Notes under the pieces: model-generated
The model's database searches: none
What the model saw: the letters and a program-made list of their open reading frames with translations, nothing else
What the model was told of the DNA's origin: nothing
Shown: positions 1 through 11,318 of the stretch, one piece after another
Layout: every line of letters begins with the position of its first letter
Position numbering within the stretch: position 1 is the stretch's first letter
Position numbers and translations under genes: made by a program
NCBI GenBank assembly: GCA_961205875.1
Contig: OY540822.1
Location: 16,370,501-16,434,500, forward strand
DNA: 64,000 bases
Source of the DNA: Sialis fuliginosa
Taxonomy: Eukaryota > Arthropoda > Insecta > Megaloptera > Sialidae
Direction of reading: 5' to 3'

Positions 1-164
1 GGTTGGATTTCTAGTAATAACTGTTTTGATGATATTTCTTGATGCAGTCGTATATCAGATTCAACATATTTTCCGATTATACAAGATTGTTTGAGCATAG
101 GATACCTAGATCCATCTCCGCCGTTTCTTTTCAGAATTATTATAGAACCATATAACTTATTCAT
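1..164 (-). CDS. FHA-domain protein, Ki-67-like N-terminus (partial, runs off the window)
   Basis: Reading the minus strand from the ATG at 162-164 gives 54 codons open to the window edge. After MNKLYGSIIIL comes KRNGGDGSRYPM, then CIIGKYVESDIRL and ISSKQ. This order (KR-x-G-x-DG, then I-I-G, a conserved E-x-D-I-R, then SKQ) is the start of the forkhead-associated domain at the N-terminus of vertebrate Ki-67 (MKI67), which binds phosphothreonine partners on mitotic chromosomes. The family's usual FHA core Arg (G-R) is GK here, so phosphopeptide binding may be altered. A three-codon upstream ATG (ATG TCA AAA TGA) ends by overlapping the start codon in ATGA. The FHA call is strong; that it is a true Ki-67 orthologue rather than another FHA protein is inference, since the rest lies outside the window. 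Confidence 0.7.
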   Translation of the reverse strand, partial: MNKLYGSIIILKRNGGDGSRYPMLKQSCIIGKYVESDIRLHQEISSKQLLLEIQ

Positions 165-1050
165 TTTGACATAAAACCGAATTATATGTATTTTATTACT
201 TACACAACGCCTACCGCGAGTTAAAACTTGATAAGTATAAACATTAGTTACGCCGAAGGCGGCCGAAACCAAACTACACTTTAAATTAAATAGGGACTGT
301 CTCCGTGAATATATGTAATGTGAATCGTTGCCGGCACTCGGTCCGATTCGGTAGTACTCGGGATCAGCGTTGCCAACTTTCTGACGAGAAATTATGATAC
401 AATCCCTTAAGGTATTTCTCGGAAAAATGAAAAGATTCAAGAGTAAGCTCAAATTTTGTAAAAAACTAAAAAAAGGTTATTAGAAGCTCCATTCAAAATC
501 TTAAAATGATTGACCATCTGTGAACGAAGATATCGTCAAAATAAAATCAAAAATTTAACATTGCGAGTATAGGGATTACGATATTTTAAGCGGATTTTCA
601 ATGAAAAAATAAATAATTTTATGTGAAGGAAGATCAAGAAATTTATGAAATTTTCAGGGAAACTAAATTAATATAATTGGAGTTAATATAAAAAATCTCA
701 AGTATTTTCACCACTCCGTTTTTAAGTTATAAGTAAAATAAAAACTAATTTTTTGATAAAAAATATCACGGTACTAGCTATGACAACGCCGCAAAGTATT
801 GACAATTGCCGCGGTATTTAAAAATCGTACGTGCTGAATATATTGTTCTTTTAATTTTAAGGAATAATAAAAATAATAAAAGCCATTTCTTAATTATAAA
901 CTTATAATATATAACAAATTCAGCATTCTCCTTTTTTGAACAGATGTTACACCATTGAGTTAATACAGTATGCACTGTCCATTCTCTATGTCTATGACCA
1001 CGGCTATCTTGATTTTATAGTACATACACTTTTTTTTCCTTTTCTAACAT
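165..1050. other. Non-coding 5' flank of the FHA gene
   Basis: No conserved coding signal on either strand. The first ~200 bases upstream of the FHA start are richer in CG dinucleotides than the sequence further out and presumably hold its promoter, but I see no clear TATA box. The rest is AT-rich with short poly-A and poly-T runs. Confidence 0.4.
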
Positions 1051-1086
1051 ATAGCGTACCTTATTTCTCCCCGAGAAATACCTTAA
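407..1086. repeat. Inverted-repeat pair, possible small DNA transposon
   Basis: The 16-mer TTAAGGTATTTCTCGG at 407-422 recurs inverted at 1071-1086. The two flanks also share ATTATGAT-type sequence. The ~680 bases between have no coding content. This may be the ends of a non-autonomous element, but I could not find a target-site duplication. Confidence 0.3.
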
Positions 1087-2115
1087 AAATTATGATGTTT
1101 ACCAAAAAATTATGATATTCCTTGAGTTGTTATGGTTGAATTGTAATTTCTCCGGGTTTTGCAAAAAAATAACGACTAAAAAAAAAAAAAAGGTCGTCAA
1201 AAATAAATAGAGCAGAGGACATAACAATGCAAATTATGGGTAACAAATTTTATGAAAAAACTAATATCAGGGTTTGCCAAAACTAAAATCTGGTCACCTT
1301 AAAAAAAAAACGACTATAAACATGATTTAATACACATTATCTTATAACATTACAGGAATTTATCAATAAAGTAAAAAACTTAAACAATAACTTATAAAAG
1401 CATCAAAAATAAAATTTTCTTTTTTTTATAGGAACTTTATTAAAGATTAAAGCTTACGGATTGCACATAATTAATCATGGTTACAATTACTGCACACATA
1501 AGAATATAGAAATTAACATTATGTACTTTTATATTTAAGTTTAACATCAGTAACGTAATTACAGCTACCTAGCTGGACTGTCAAAAACCAGGGGTCCTAG
1601 ACAGATATCCAGTTACCTTTATTTAGGGTCACTTTGTATCCTGAGTTGTTGAGATTTTTATATTTTAGAGAATTTTCCAGCTATATTATTAATATTATTA
1701 TTATGTATGTTTATATGTGTATTTTATATTGAAAGAAACATAGTTTTTTACTTTAAACTTTCGTTTTTATTTATTTTTTCCAGAATTTCCTACGTAAAAA
1801 AGTATAACAGTAAAAAGTTAAAAAAACGGCATGACATTGGGGGGGAGGAGCAAACAAAGCTCTAGTCCAAAGGAGCAAAAACAAAGTCATTGAATTAATC
1901 TAAAAAATTTTACTGGTGGACCGAAAAAAAAACCAGGTCGAAAAAAATTTCTTAAGGATAAGAATGCTATAATTAGGGGTTTCTAGGAAAAAAATAATTT
2001 GAGGCCCCTTCTTGTTCAGAAATTTTGGTAATATGTTTATTTAAAAAAATGAAATACAATATATAGTTATTTTAAAGGGGTCGCTCCCTCCATAATAGGG
2101 GAAGGAGGTCTCGAC
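1087..2115. other. Non-coding, repeat-derived fragments
   Basis: No gene seen. 1140-1300 carries phrases also found in the duplicated segments at 11.1 and 27.7 kb (TTTCTCCGGGTTTTGCAAAA; AAAACTAAAATCTGGTCACC), so part of this stretch is an old copy of the same repeat family. Confidence 0.4.
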
Positions 2116-2250
2116 GGTCTTATAGGGCATTTGATAGTCTTAAAGTTAATGATGTAAGCTATATTTTAAAAAAAAGTTTGAGTCTGTCGGATCGCGCCAA
2201 GCTGAGATATCAATTATTCAACTTATTTGTTAATTTATCAATTTTAATTG
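2116..2250 (+). repeat. Solo diverged copy of the ~160-bp unit found inside the 13.8-15.1 kb element
   Basis: This stretch runs GGTCTTATAGGGCATTTGAT, then a TCTTAAAG/AATGATGTAAGC block, then the GATCGCGCCAAGCTGA block and ATTCAACTTATTTGTTAA. The same order makes up the tandem unit at 14224-14920. It is a single, more diverged copy, so the unit exists outside that element. Confidence 0.6.
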
Positions 2251-3165
2251 ACATTTTCGGTGATTTTTTAACATTTTTTTAGAGGGAGAGAGGGCGGAAA
2301 AATAAATCTCGCCCAGGGCGCCAGATTTGCTAAGGCCGGCTCTGTATATGTTAATATAAGAATGCAGTGGTTGCCGGGGTTTTGACGGTACGGATCGTGC
2401 ATATAAGTATACTCCATTTTGTCGCAATATGGTTTAGCTCATAGATATACATAGATAGAACATGGACCGCGCATCTGACACGAAACAGAGTTGTTTCAAA
2501 AGAAAAGAAGATATTTTGATTGCAGATAGGTACGTGACGAATTTTTGAAAACCAAGAGAGAAGTGATGATTTTCTATAGAACAACTTGACTTTGACCAAG
2601 GCGTCGCGACGTATGGGGAATGGAGGGGATAGACGTCTTATTATTAGAAAATCATTAAACGAGTCTTTTTTAATGTATTTAAATACAAAAATACATTTTA
2701 TAAATACAATCTATTTTAAAAATATTTGAATGTTTTATTTTCAAAGAAATTAACAAATTAAAAAATTAAATCTCGTATATGCAAATATTGAAAAGGAAGA
2801 ATAAAAAATAATTAATATGATTTTGGTAGGCGTCGGTGCCCGGTGATTAAACACAAGGACGAGTGGGAGATTTCGACGCTCGGTCAGGAGTCAGGACAAT
2901 ACAGGATTATTTTGAGCGGGGAAAATTTCAAATGTGTTAATATAATTTTCTTGGTGCTGTAATAAGGTCTCTAAATATAACCGATACCTAAAATATAATC
3001 AAACTGTTATTAATTATTATAGTAAATGATCAGGGCTCGATTAAATCTTTAAAAAAGCCCTTAAATAATGTATTATTTTTATTTTATTTTTTAAATGAAA
3101 ATGACAAGTTTAGCTGAAAATTTAAAAAGCATTTTGAAGAGGCTAAGCTTTAAAATCTAACATAG
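2251..3165. other. Non-coding stretch
   Basis: AT-rich with short low-complexity runs. The short open frames here have no recognisable domain, splice structure or codon signal. A GC-richer patch lies at 2827-2900 but does not fold into a recognisable tRNA or other RNA. Confidence 0.35.
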
Positions 3166-5521
3166 ATGCCGTGTTTAGACCGAAAAAACAAAACAGCAAC
3201 ATCGTGTCTTTTTAACAAAAGCCCAGTAATCGAAAAAGTAATCAAACAGAATCATATTTTGACGTTTCATTCCGGAATCTGTTAAATTCCGTAATCAAAT
3301 GTAACAATTTCAATCTGTTTAATTATGATTTAATACGATCAAGCGGTCTGAAGATGTTTGCAGTACTACCAATCCATGATACAATTTACCAATACACATT
3401 GCCAACCTTTCTTTTAACTGTAAATTTTGATTCCGATTTAGTTCGAATGATTACGTTGATCCGTATCGTTCCGGTAAACGACATTCAGTTTGAAAATATT
3501 CAATACGTATTATTACGTTCGGTGTTTTGAATCCGGTTTATTATGTTTTAAGGAATTCAGATTGGAGGTTTCGAATACGGATCATTATGGTTCTCAACTA
3601 TGTTCGTTTTAATACGTTTTTTGGAACTGAATCGTAATTAAACAAATTCAGTTTACTGAATGTCAGCACTAAATGAATACGGTTAATAACGAAATGATAT
3701 TATCATTGTAATTTTCAAAACGTAGCATTTGAACGTTAATTTAATAGTTTACATCACCTTTTTTTATTATATCACGGGGATGACATGATAAAATTTGAGT
3801 CGTTTGGCATATAAGAGGTAATAGAGTGTTTTGCAAAATAGTACAACATTGATACAATTGAAGACGCCATTTACTTTTTCTGTTTTCTTAAAATGACGCA
3901 ATTACTTAATGTCGACACGTATTATCCGTATTATACTCTGTAAATAGTGTTAAAAAATAATTATGAGTTTACTCGATTTTAAAACTATATTGAACTAAAG
4001 TTTCGACAAAAATGTGACGAGAAACTGGAAACTGTGGTCACAGAACTTTGAAAATTGAAATATTCCGTTCTACTTGGTTATGATTGACTATTACAGAACT
4101 TTCGAATACAAGAAAAATGAAGATATCTCTCTTATTTTCAATATATTATAAAAGGTAAAGGGCTATGGAATTTTTTATAACAATAATATGTACATAATTT
4201 TATTTTATTTTTTTTCAACAAATAAATGTTTTTTTAGTTTCCAATCTGACAAAGAAAATAAGAAGTGATTATTGAAATTTATATATTAATAACACATGAA
4301 GAATGTCAGTTGAATTTTTGACGGAGTCCAGTAGTTTGAGAGCAGAAAACAGTACATCGAGCGTAGTCCACGATTAATTATTAACCTTTAACTAGTAAAA
4401 CGAACAGGTACCGTCTGTGAAAGTGATAATTTTAAGGACAAAAAAACGTTATTCTAACAAAATATCTTGAAACTATTAATATAACTTGAATGTCTGGCTA
4501 ATACGAAGTGTATGGGTGTCCGCTGTCAGATTTATCAATAATCACGTAAATAATTATTCAGAATAGAGTTGATGCTCTAATAATATACATGTTAACTGTC
4601 CTTGGTTAGAGTTGATTAGCTTTTATTAGGTTCGGTTAGGTTAAAAACGGAGAATCAATCTCGGCCACAACAAACTGTTTTAAAATAATTTTATCAATTA
4701 AAATAAACATGACGGTAAAAATGTTCTAGTCATGCAAGCACATAAACTCTATTCTAAATTACTATATATGTAATTTTTAACAATTCTGACAGGGGACACG
4801 CATACACTCCGTATTTACCGAACGTCTAAGTATTATTTTTTACTAAATTGTTAACAGAAAAATTTTAAGAAAAAAAAGCTTACTAAAAAATCAGTTGATC
4901 GTATTAAAATATGATTAATATGACTATTTCAAAGCACAAAACAGTACCAAATCAAATATTAGGTATCATTTCAACTTATTTTTATATAATTTACAAGTAA
5001 AAACAGTTTAAAAACCACTAATTTTTGTTTTGCACCCATGCTCGATATATCAATGCTAATACATATATCTATCCTTGTTTACATAACCTATAAAAAAATG
5101 TCAATATATGTATTAAATGATGTGAATATTATGTATTTATTGTTGTTTTTTTGTAAAAAAATATTATATTGAATGTGTATTTATTGTATAAAATAAATTT
5201 CAGGTGAAATTATTTAAATAAATATTAATTTTATCACGCGTCAATTACACCCATAGACTTATATTTGTACTCGCGTCATTTGCACCCATAGACTTATATT
5301 TGTATCGTATTTCCTGAATCCGGTAATATTCGTTTTAGTTCGGTTAGTTTGATTTCTCATTCCGTATTAATACAAAAAATGGAATTCAGATTCCGGAATA
5401 AAACAGAATGGTATTTCATTCTGTTTGATTACTTTTTCGATTACTGGGAGGGCAATAAACGCTGTACATTTTTAAAACACGATATTGCTGTTTTGTTTTT
5501 TTTTTGGTCTAAACAAGGCAT
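3166..5521. mobile_element. 2.36-kb terminal-inverted-repeat DNA transposon, non-autonomous
   Basis: The left end reads ATGCCGTGTTTAGACC and the right end, inverted, ATGCCTTGTTTAGACC. The match continues inward for about 150 bases with small gaps, including an AACAAAACAGCAA block, then CCCAGTAATCGAAAAAGTAA and CAAACAGAAT, then TTCCGGAATCTG. There is no transposase frame. Inside, 4480-4830 forms a second, smaller inverted repeat, and 5235-5310 has two direct copies of CACCCATAGACTTATATTTG. I could not identify a clean target-site duplication, so the superfamily is open. Confidence 0.7.
4480..4830. repeat. Nested inverted repeat inside the 3.2-5.5 kb element
   Basis: The stretch around 4493-4600 (TAATACGAAGTGTATG, then TGTCCGCTGTCAGA, then TCAGAATAGAGTTGATG) is matched inverted by 4738-4830 (CATAAACTCTATTCTAAAT, then TCTGACAGGGGACACGCATA, then CACTCCGTATT). 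It could be a separate small element inserted in the larger one, or part of a long hairpin structure of the host element. Confidence 0.55.
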
Positions 5522-6781
5522 AATACTTAAAACTGATTGATACAGCTGAACAATCAATTAGGTAACTAATAGCTTAAGTAAACTAAATAATGAATTACGA
5601 GGTCTATAGTGGCCTATAATATTGAATTATTTTACCACCATTTTTTGTATTTAAAACCCTATTCGACTTATTTATTATTGGCTTAAGTACACTTAAACTT
5701 GTTTTTAAAAGAGAACAGGTAATACAGGTAATAATTCCCAGAAAACATACATACATATCTCATTGGAGAATTTCAACCAATAAGAATTCATGTTTACAGT
5801 AAAATGGCGTCATATTATCTATAGAAAATTCAACATATTATTTTTATTTGTTAATCATACGTACGTGAAAATAATTAAATTACCTAAATAAATATGATAT
5901 TTTAAAAATTATTAGTACAAGCTTTAAATTATCAAATATAAATTAATCATTTATTTATTATTTTTAAATATTTTCTATTGATGCATATTTATAAACAGGT
6001 TTTCTTATTTTTATTTATTTAATAAATATTTTACACTACAAAAATATAACTAGAGAGTTATTACCAGAGCCGTAACTAGAGGCTCTGGGGCCCCGGAGGA
6101 GCTAATAATCGAGGGGCCCATTATAAAAATTGTGTTGAACAATTTTCATGTGTACGACTATTTTCGAAAAAAAAATTTCAATAAAAATGTGAAGGCCTTC
6201 AAATTTTAATTAACAACAAATATTACGTAATTCAAAGAAGCATGTACGAGTATATTTTATTGAAGAAATGTATAAATAAAATCAGACTAAATTAATTATT
6301 TCTATATCTTAGAGACTAAAGGGTCTCTAAAAGTAGTTTTCCTAAGGCCCAAATCAGTTATTGCGATATATTGAATTACGCCTCTGGCCCAAATACTGAA
6401 AAAATAAGTCATATTCCGATGTGATACCTATATTTTTGTAATAAATATTTTGCTAGGAAAAGCAGTGAATTTAGTTCAGTGTCGTAATGCTTGGCCGGGA
6501 TGGGGGGGGGGGGGGGATGGGGCAGAGAAACCTGGCACCCCTCCAGTGGGGCCAACATATAATATAATGTAATTGCAAAATTAGAACCTTTATAATTTAT
6601 AATTAAAAAATCAATTACTAACATATATAGGTATATAGGTATCGCACATGAAAATGTTGATAATCTATTATCTCAGATCTAAACTATAAACATCAGTCAA
6701 TAATTTGTGTCACTTGCATTTGCATTAACACTTCTTAGACAACTGTATAGGTAACTGCACGTATTTTTGATCGGATTAAAA
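5522..6781. other. Non-coding stretch upstream of the small-gene cluster
   Basis: No coding signal. It contains a short GC-rich patch with an AGAGCCGTAACTAGAGG motif near 6067, of the kind seen at the ends of many small insect DNA transposons, and a poly-G run near 6505. The last ~100 bases before 6782 presumably hold the promoter of the first small gene. Confidence 0.35.
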
Positions 6782-7075
6782 ATGAATTTTGTAATAACAT
6801 CGGAAATGATCGATCGTGGAGAAACAAAAACTGTAAGTTAATTCATTTATTAATATTATTATGTATCAATGTTTTAGAATATTTCATTTTTTCAGATATC
6901 TGCTGCGATTACTGATCTTTTAGCAAAAAATGGAAAAATTTTGATTCAACCTCCTTATTTTAGTCCGGACGATATAGAAATAGTAAATGATAATACTACA
7001 AGAGTGAGGTACTTACAAATATTGGAAAAAATTGCTCTACAAAATAGAACATCTATTCAAGGTAATACGAAATAA
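6782..7075 (+). CDS. Small helical protein, cluster member 1 (two exons, 74 aa)
   Basis: Exon 1 is 6782-6832 (17 codons, ending GAA ACA AAA ACT before GTAAGT). Exon 2 is 6896-7075, after TTTTTTCAG. The intron is phase 0. Exon 1 encodes MNFVITSEMIDRGETKT and exon 2 opens ISAAITDLLAKNGKIL. The frame is 74 aa, with no signal peptide or membrane segment, and a predicted helix in its last third (YLQILEKIALQ). I do not recognise the family. It shares intron position, phase and the I-x3-I-x2-L-x3-N spacing with the three neighbours at 7390-7826, 8337-8887 and 9786-10201. A possible donor (CAAG then GTAATA) lies just before the stop, so a further exon cannot be excluded. Confidence 0.6.
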
Positions 7076-7389
7076 AATGTATCTCAGGGCAATTTTAAAT
7101 TTACCTTCCACAAATGTCATTTAAGTTGTAAACAAATAATAATACTATGTTATTTTATTTAAATAAATACAGTTCTTGTTAATTGTGTTTTATTATTCAT
7201 TAATATGAACACAGATATTTTAGTAAATTCTACGTGAAAGTATCTTATAATCTCTGAAAATAGGAAAAACCTGCAGATAACCTTTATAAAAAATAACATA
7301 CAATTTCTCAAATCATTTATTTAACCAAACTTCTTACAGGTAAGTATACATAAAGACATTTAAAAACACGTCAAATACAAACAAAAAAT

Positions 7390-7826
7390 CTATTTTTTAG
7401 GTTTCATCTTTCTGCCACTGTTTGCAATTGCAATATTAAAAAGTAAACTGATTTTTGCGTCTCGACGTAGTGACAAAAGTTCAGCTATCAATTTTCGATT
7501 CATAATCACTTTGTTCTGCATACCAGGGCTCAAAATTAGGATCGTACGTCTAATGGTGAAGTTTACTAATGCCAAATGTCGAATTGCCGTATCGATCTAA
7601 TTGTAAGAAATTCAATAAATACCAATATATGAATATAAAAACGATAATATATAAATATTAACTTATATTCATATCAAGTTATCATTAAATATAAAGGGTT
7701 GGTCACTTTGACTTCTGAATAACTCAAATGTTTGATATTTAATATGTTGAAATGACTTACCACAGAAGTATCTCCTTCAAGTATCATGTCCTCTGTTATT
7801 ACGTACTGGATTCTCTCAGGCATCAT
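7390..7826 (-). CDS. Small helical protein, cluster member 2 (two exons, 90 aa)
   Basis: Exon 1 is 7761-7826 (22 codons from a double ATG, ending GATACTTCTGTG before GTAAGT). Exon 2 is 7390-7596, after TTACAATTAG. The intron is phase 0. Exon 1 ends IQYVITEDMILEGDTSV, close to VITSEMIDRGETKT of member 1. Exon 2 opens IDTAIRHLALVNFTIR, again with Ile, Leu and Asn at positions 5, 8 and 12. The C-terminus is basic (GRKMKPKK). The protein is 90 aa with no known domain. It lies head to tail with member 3 and convergent with member 1, 314 bases apart. The similarity to member 1 is what supports both as real genes; function is unknown. Confidence 0.6.
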
Positions 7827-8336
7827 AGGTATATCTATTTGTTAATTAAATAATTAATACTAATACCTAAATGTCAATATTGAATATAAATCACTAGTAA
7901 ATTTGACAACGTTATATAACTAGAAAACTCGGAAATCTTCTACTGCGACATACGTAGGTATTTGATATTTGGTGCATACAATGTTAGAAGCAGATACCGA
8001 TATAAAATATCTAACTAAATATTCACAGTACTCAAAAAATTGTATTTTTATTTCAATACCTATTTGTTAAAATATAACGAAATAATAGTAGGTATAATTA
8101 CTTATTCTTTATACTTATATAAGGTACAATTAAGAGAATCAACATTTTAAATGTATTATAATACGTTAACTACCTATACATATATTATTTATTTAATTAT
8201 TAATTATTACAAAACAATTATAATATATAGAAAATAAAAAAAGTTGATAATGATTTTCACATTCCATAAAATATCGATTAAAAAATGTTTATTACATAAA
8301 AACTTAAAACGAATTAAACTTAATTTTAAATTTAAA

Positions 8337-8887
8337 TTAAAAACTATCAGTATCTTCACTATCTTCAGATTCGAGGTTAGAATTTTCTTCTATTGGATTG
8401 TTTTTGAAAAACATTTCCATTTGCTCGAATCGCTGTTTCTGTTTTAAATAGATTTCTTTTAATTTTGAAACATGGGATTGCATATCCGTTAAATTATTTT
8501 TAAATTCTTTCATCAGTTTCGGATCAGAATCCTGCAAAACTAGCACTTTGTTCCTGAAATTTAGTTTGTGTATAGCCTTTAAAGCCTGTAAATAAAAAAA
8601 TTAATCAATATTAAATTCTACAGATTTAGCTTAATCGATCAAAATGTATTTTTATTGGGACCTTCTCATGACCCCCTTCAAGGAATCAAATAATTTGGGA
8701 TTAATTAAAAATTAATTTAATCGCTGTTTTGGGCACCTTCCCCTACCTCCCTTGTGGGGTAATAAATCTATACACGACAGGGTTTTAGGATTTATTATAA
8801 GTTATAACATGAAACATTCAAGAAAATTCAACTTACCAAATGTTGTTCTTTTCCTTTAACAAATTCCTTGTTCAATTTGAAATCCAT
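8337..8887 (-). CDS. Small coiled-coil protein with acidic tail, cluster member 3 (two exons, 99 aa)
   Basis: Exon 1 is 8837-8887 (17 codons, MDFKLNKEFVKGKEQHL, donor GTAAGT). Exon 2 is 8337-8585, after a TTTATTTACAG acceptor. The intron is phase 0. Exon 2 opens ALKAIHKLNFRNKVLVL, keeping the Ile, Leu and Asn of the family at positions 5, 8 and 12. A likely coiled coil follows (roughly residues 40-82, including VSKLKEIYLKQKQRFEQMEM). The last residues are strongly acidic (ESEDSEDTDSF). Exon 1 is the same length as that of member 1. I infer common descent from the shared gene structure and spacing; overall sequence identity is low. Confidence 0.6.
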
Positions 8888-9785
8888 TTTGATTATTATT
8901 ATTAATAAAATTAGCACAACTAGATAACTGTGTGTATGTTTGTCACCATTTAAAATAATTTCAAAAATATTGAACTCTAAAATGTACGTACGTACACTTA
9001 AAAATATTTTATACAAATAACAAATTAAATGGGTGTTAGAAAATATTTCTAATATTTTATATAATTTTATACAAAATAAGTATTCTTATAAGTATTTTAT
9101 GTTATACAATACTTATAGTCCATAATATACGTCACGAAATATTCATGCTTTTTTTAGCCTTCCCTCCCACCCCCTTTATCAAAATCTCTCCAAAGGAATG
9201 ATTATTAGTTTATTAGTAACATAAAAAAATGAAGACAAAGTGACCACATAAAGTATTTGTAGATAGATAGATACTGTATATATTTAAGTAATATAAATTA
9301 TAATTAATAATAAAATAATTGGTACTTGGTAATGTATACATTTGTATTACATTTTCTCTAAAATAATAAATAGAAGTTAATATTTTTACTAATAACATAT
9401 TTAACACATTCTCAAGATTTGCATATGATATATGCGTGTAAACAAATATTATACAAATGTGGTAATTTATTATTATTATTAGATCATATATATGTATTGT
9501 CATTCCAAAGAAATTATTATTTTTTATGATTATTAGTAACATACAAACATGAAGACAACACATAAATATTTGCATGGTTATATTATTATTGATATTTGTA
9601 TTTTTGAAAATAATACAAACAATATCGCCCCTGCCCCCACCCCGACGTTAAAAAGTGATTGGTATCCGTGTAGACTTGTTTTTTTTATATAAGGTGCCAT
9701 ACTGACAATAAGTATACGATCTGATAAGATAATTTCAGTTAGAACAGTTTTCTTAAGTATAATACAGTATAATAGATATCTGAAA
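8888..9785. other. Divergent intergenic region between cluster members 3 and 4
   Basis: This 0.9-kb AT-rich stretch separates the two divergent genes. The long minus-strand open frame in it (9213-9575) is low-complexity Tyr/Ile/Asn sequence and not a credible gene. A TATATAAGG motif at about 9690 fits a promoter for member 4. Confidence 0.4.
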
Positions 9786-10201
9786 ATGATGACACTTTCG
9801 TTTTTCCGACACCTTGCTTTCTGTGGATTAACTGAAACGGTAAGTTAAGTAAAAACTGAATGTTCAATAATAATCAATGAATTGTTTATTGTTTACAGAT
9901 AGAAGCTGAAATACGTTCTCTACATTCTCGGAACGATATGATCATTTTGAAATACCGTTTAACCGATTCTCTCCGTGCTGAGATAATAAGAAATTACGAA
10001 CGTATTGAATGTTTGACAAATCTAAAACGTATAGCTGAAGAAAAGGCTTATCAATTAGAGAATAATGCTGTTTCAAGCAATGTTAGTGATAATTCTCAAG
10101 ATCTGAGTGGATTGAGTGATGTTAGTTCTACTTTCGAAGAAGGAAGCTTGTCAGAAATTGAGTTTTTTGATGAAGAATATGATGATGATTTTGATTATTA
10201 A
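9786..10201 (+). CDS. Small helical protein with acidic tail, cluster member 4 (two exons, 118 aa)
   Basis: Exon 1 is 9786-9839 (18 codons from a double ATG, ending GGATTAACTGAAACG before GTAAGT). Exon 2 is 9899-10201, after TTTACAG. The intron is phase 0. Exon 1 ends FFRHLAFCGLTET; exon 2 opens IEAEIRSLHSRNDMII, with the family's Ile, Leu and Asn. A helical stretch follows (IIRNYERIECLTNLKRIAEE), then a Ser/Asp-rich linker and a very acidic end (FFDEEYDDDFDY), like member 3. A TATATAAGG box sits about 95 bases upstream of the ATG and a TCAGTT initiator-like motif about 50 bases upstream. The function is unknown. Confidence 0.6.
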
Positions 10202-10647
10202 TAAAATGTAAAATCCATATTATTTAATTTTAAAATTTTCTGTATTACAAGTTATGTCGAATTAAACATATAAATATCAATTTTGTATAGTAATGTTTGG
10301 TTTTTATTTTTACTTACCTATATATAGTTATTACCTTTAATTACAAATATATTAAATAATGTAGGGGCTGGATTATTTTTGACATTTAAAATAATACAAT
10401 AAGACATAAACAAAAGGCCATCACATTTATATTAAATAAACATAATATAATATCATTGCAGTTAGATTAGAAAGATTATCAGAGTGAGGGCCCCCAATTC
10501 AATCAATCAGATTAAAGCAATATGCAGAAAGGTATTTATATACCCCCACATCCTATTGCGAGTCCCCACGCCAGGATTTCCAATTTCTGGCCCCTTTTTG
10601 CTAAGAAATGTACATTAATAATTTATTTATTTGATTGCTAAAAAAAA
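10202..10647. other. Non-coding 3' flank of cluster member 4
   Basis: The stop codon of member 4 is followed directly by AATAAAATG, a possible polyadenylation signal. The rest is AT-rich without a gene. Confidence 0.4.
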
Positions 10648-11318
10648 TAACTTATTTTCATTTTATTTGGCAAACATTTGAGTTATACACGAAAAAAAAG
10701 ACTATCAAGTGAATATTTTGAAAAACAATCGCAAAGCTTCTCGTATCTTCGATATGACGATATAATAATAAATTATTTTTAGATTATGATCTGCTATAGA
10801 CGATGTAAAAAAAACATTAGAGAAAAAGATGATGTTTGTATCAATAAAATAAAAAAAATCTTTTGCTGCGTTTAAAGACAAAAAAATAGACGAAAAACAA
10901 AAGTAAATAAAGTTTATATACAAATATTTTTTCGATTTATTGACAAATACATCCTATCAAGACATTTATTCTGACGACCTATACTAAAGCCCTGTTAGCT
11001 CCCCCATTCTGAAAATGTCTTCACTAAAGAATAAGGTGACCAAGTCTCCGGTTTTGACCCAGAGTCTCAGAATTTGCACACTGGATCTCCGGGCTCAGGG
11101 TTTGGGTGCAATTTCTCCGGGTTTTGCAAAACTAAAATCTACTAAAGAAGCAAATCAACAAAAAAATACTATACATCTCTAATGTAATAACTTTACATTT
11201 ACATATTATATGACATTCCATTGATATTAGAACCACTGCTGCCACCTATTGGAAAAATATATCAAACAAATATAGATATCTGTATTTAGATCTGGACAGA
11301 AAATAATTCAGTATTTCC

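Noticed and set aside
9213-9575. 120-residue minus-strand open frame
   Set aside because: Low-complexity Tyr/Ile/Asn/Leu composition from AT-rich DNA, no domain or splice context, and it lies in the divergent promoter region of two better-supported genes.
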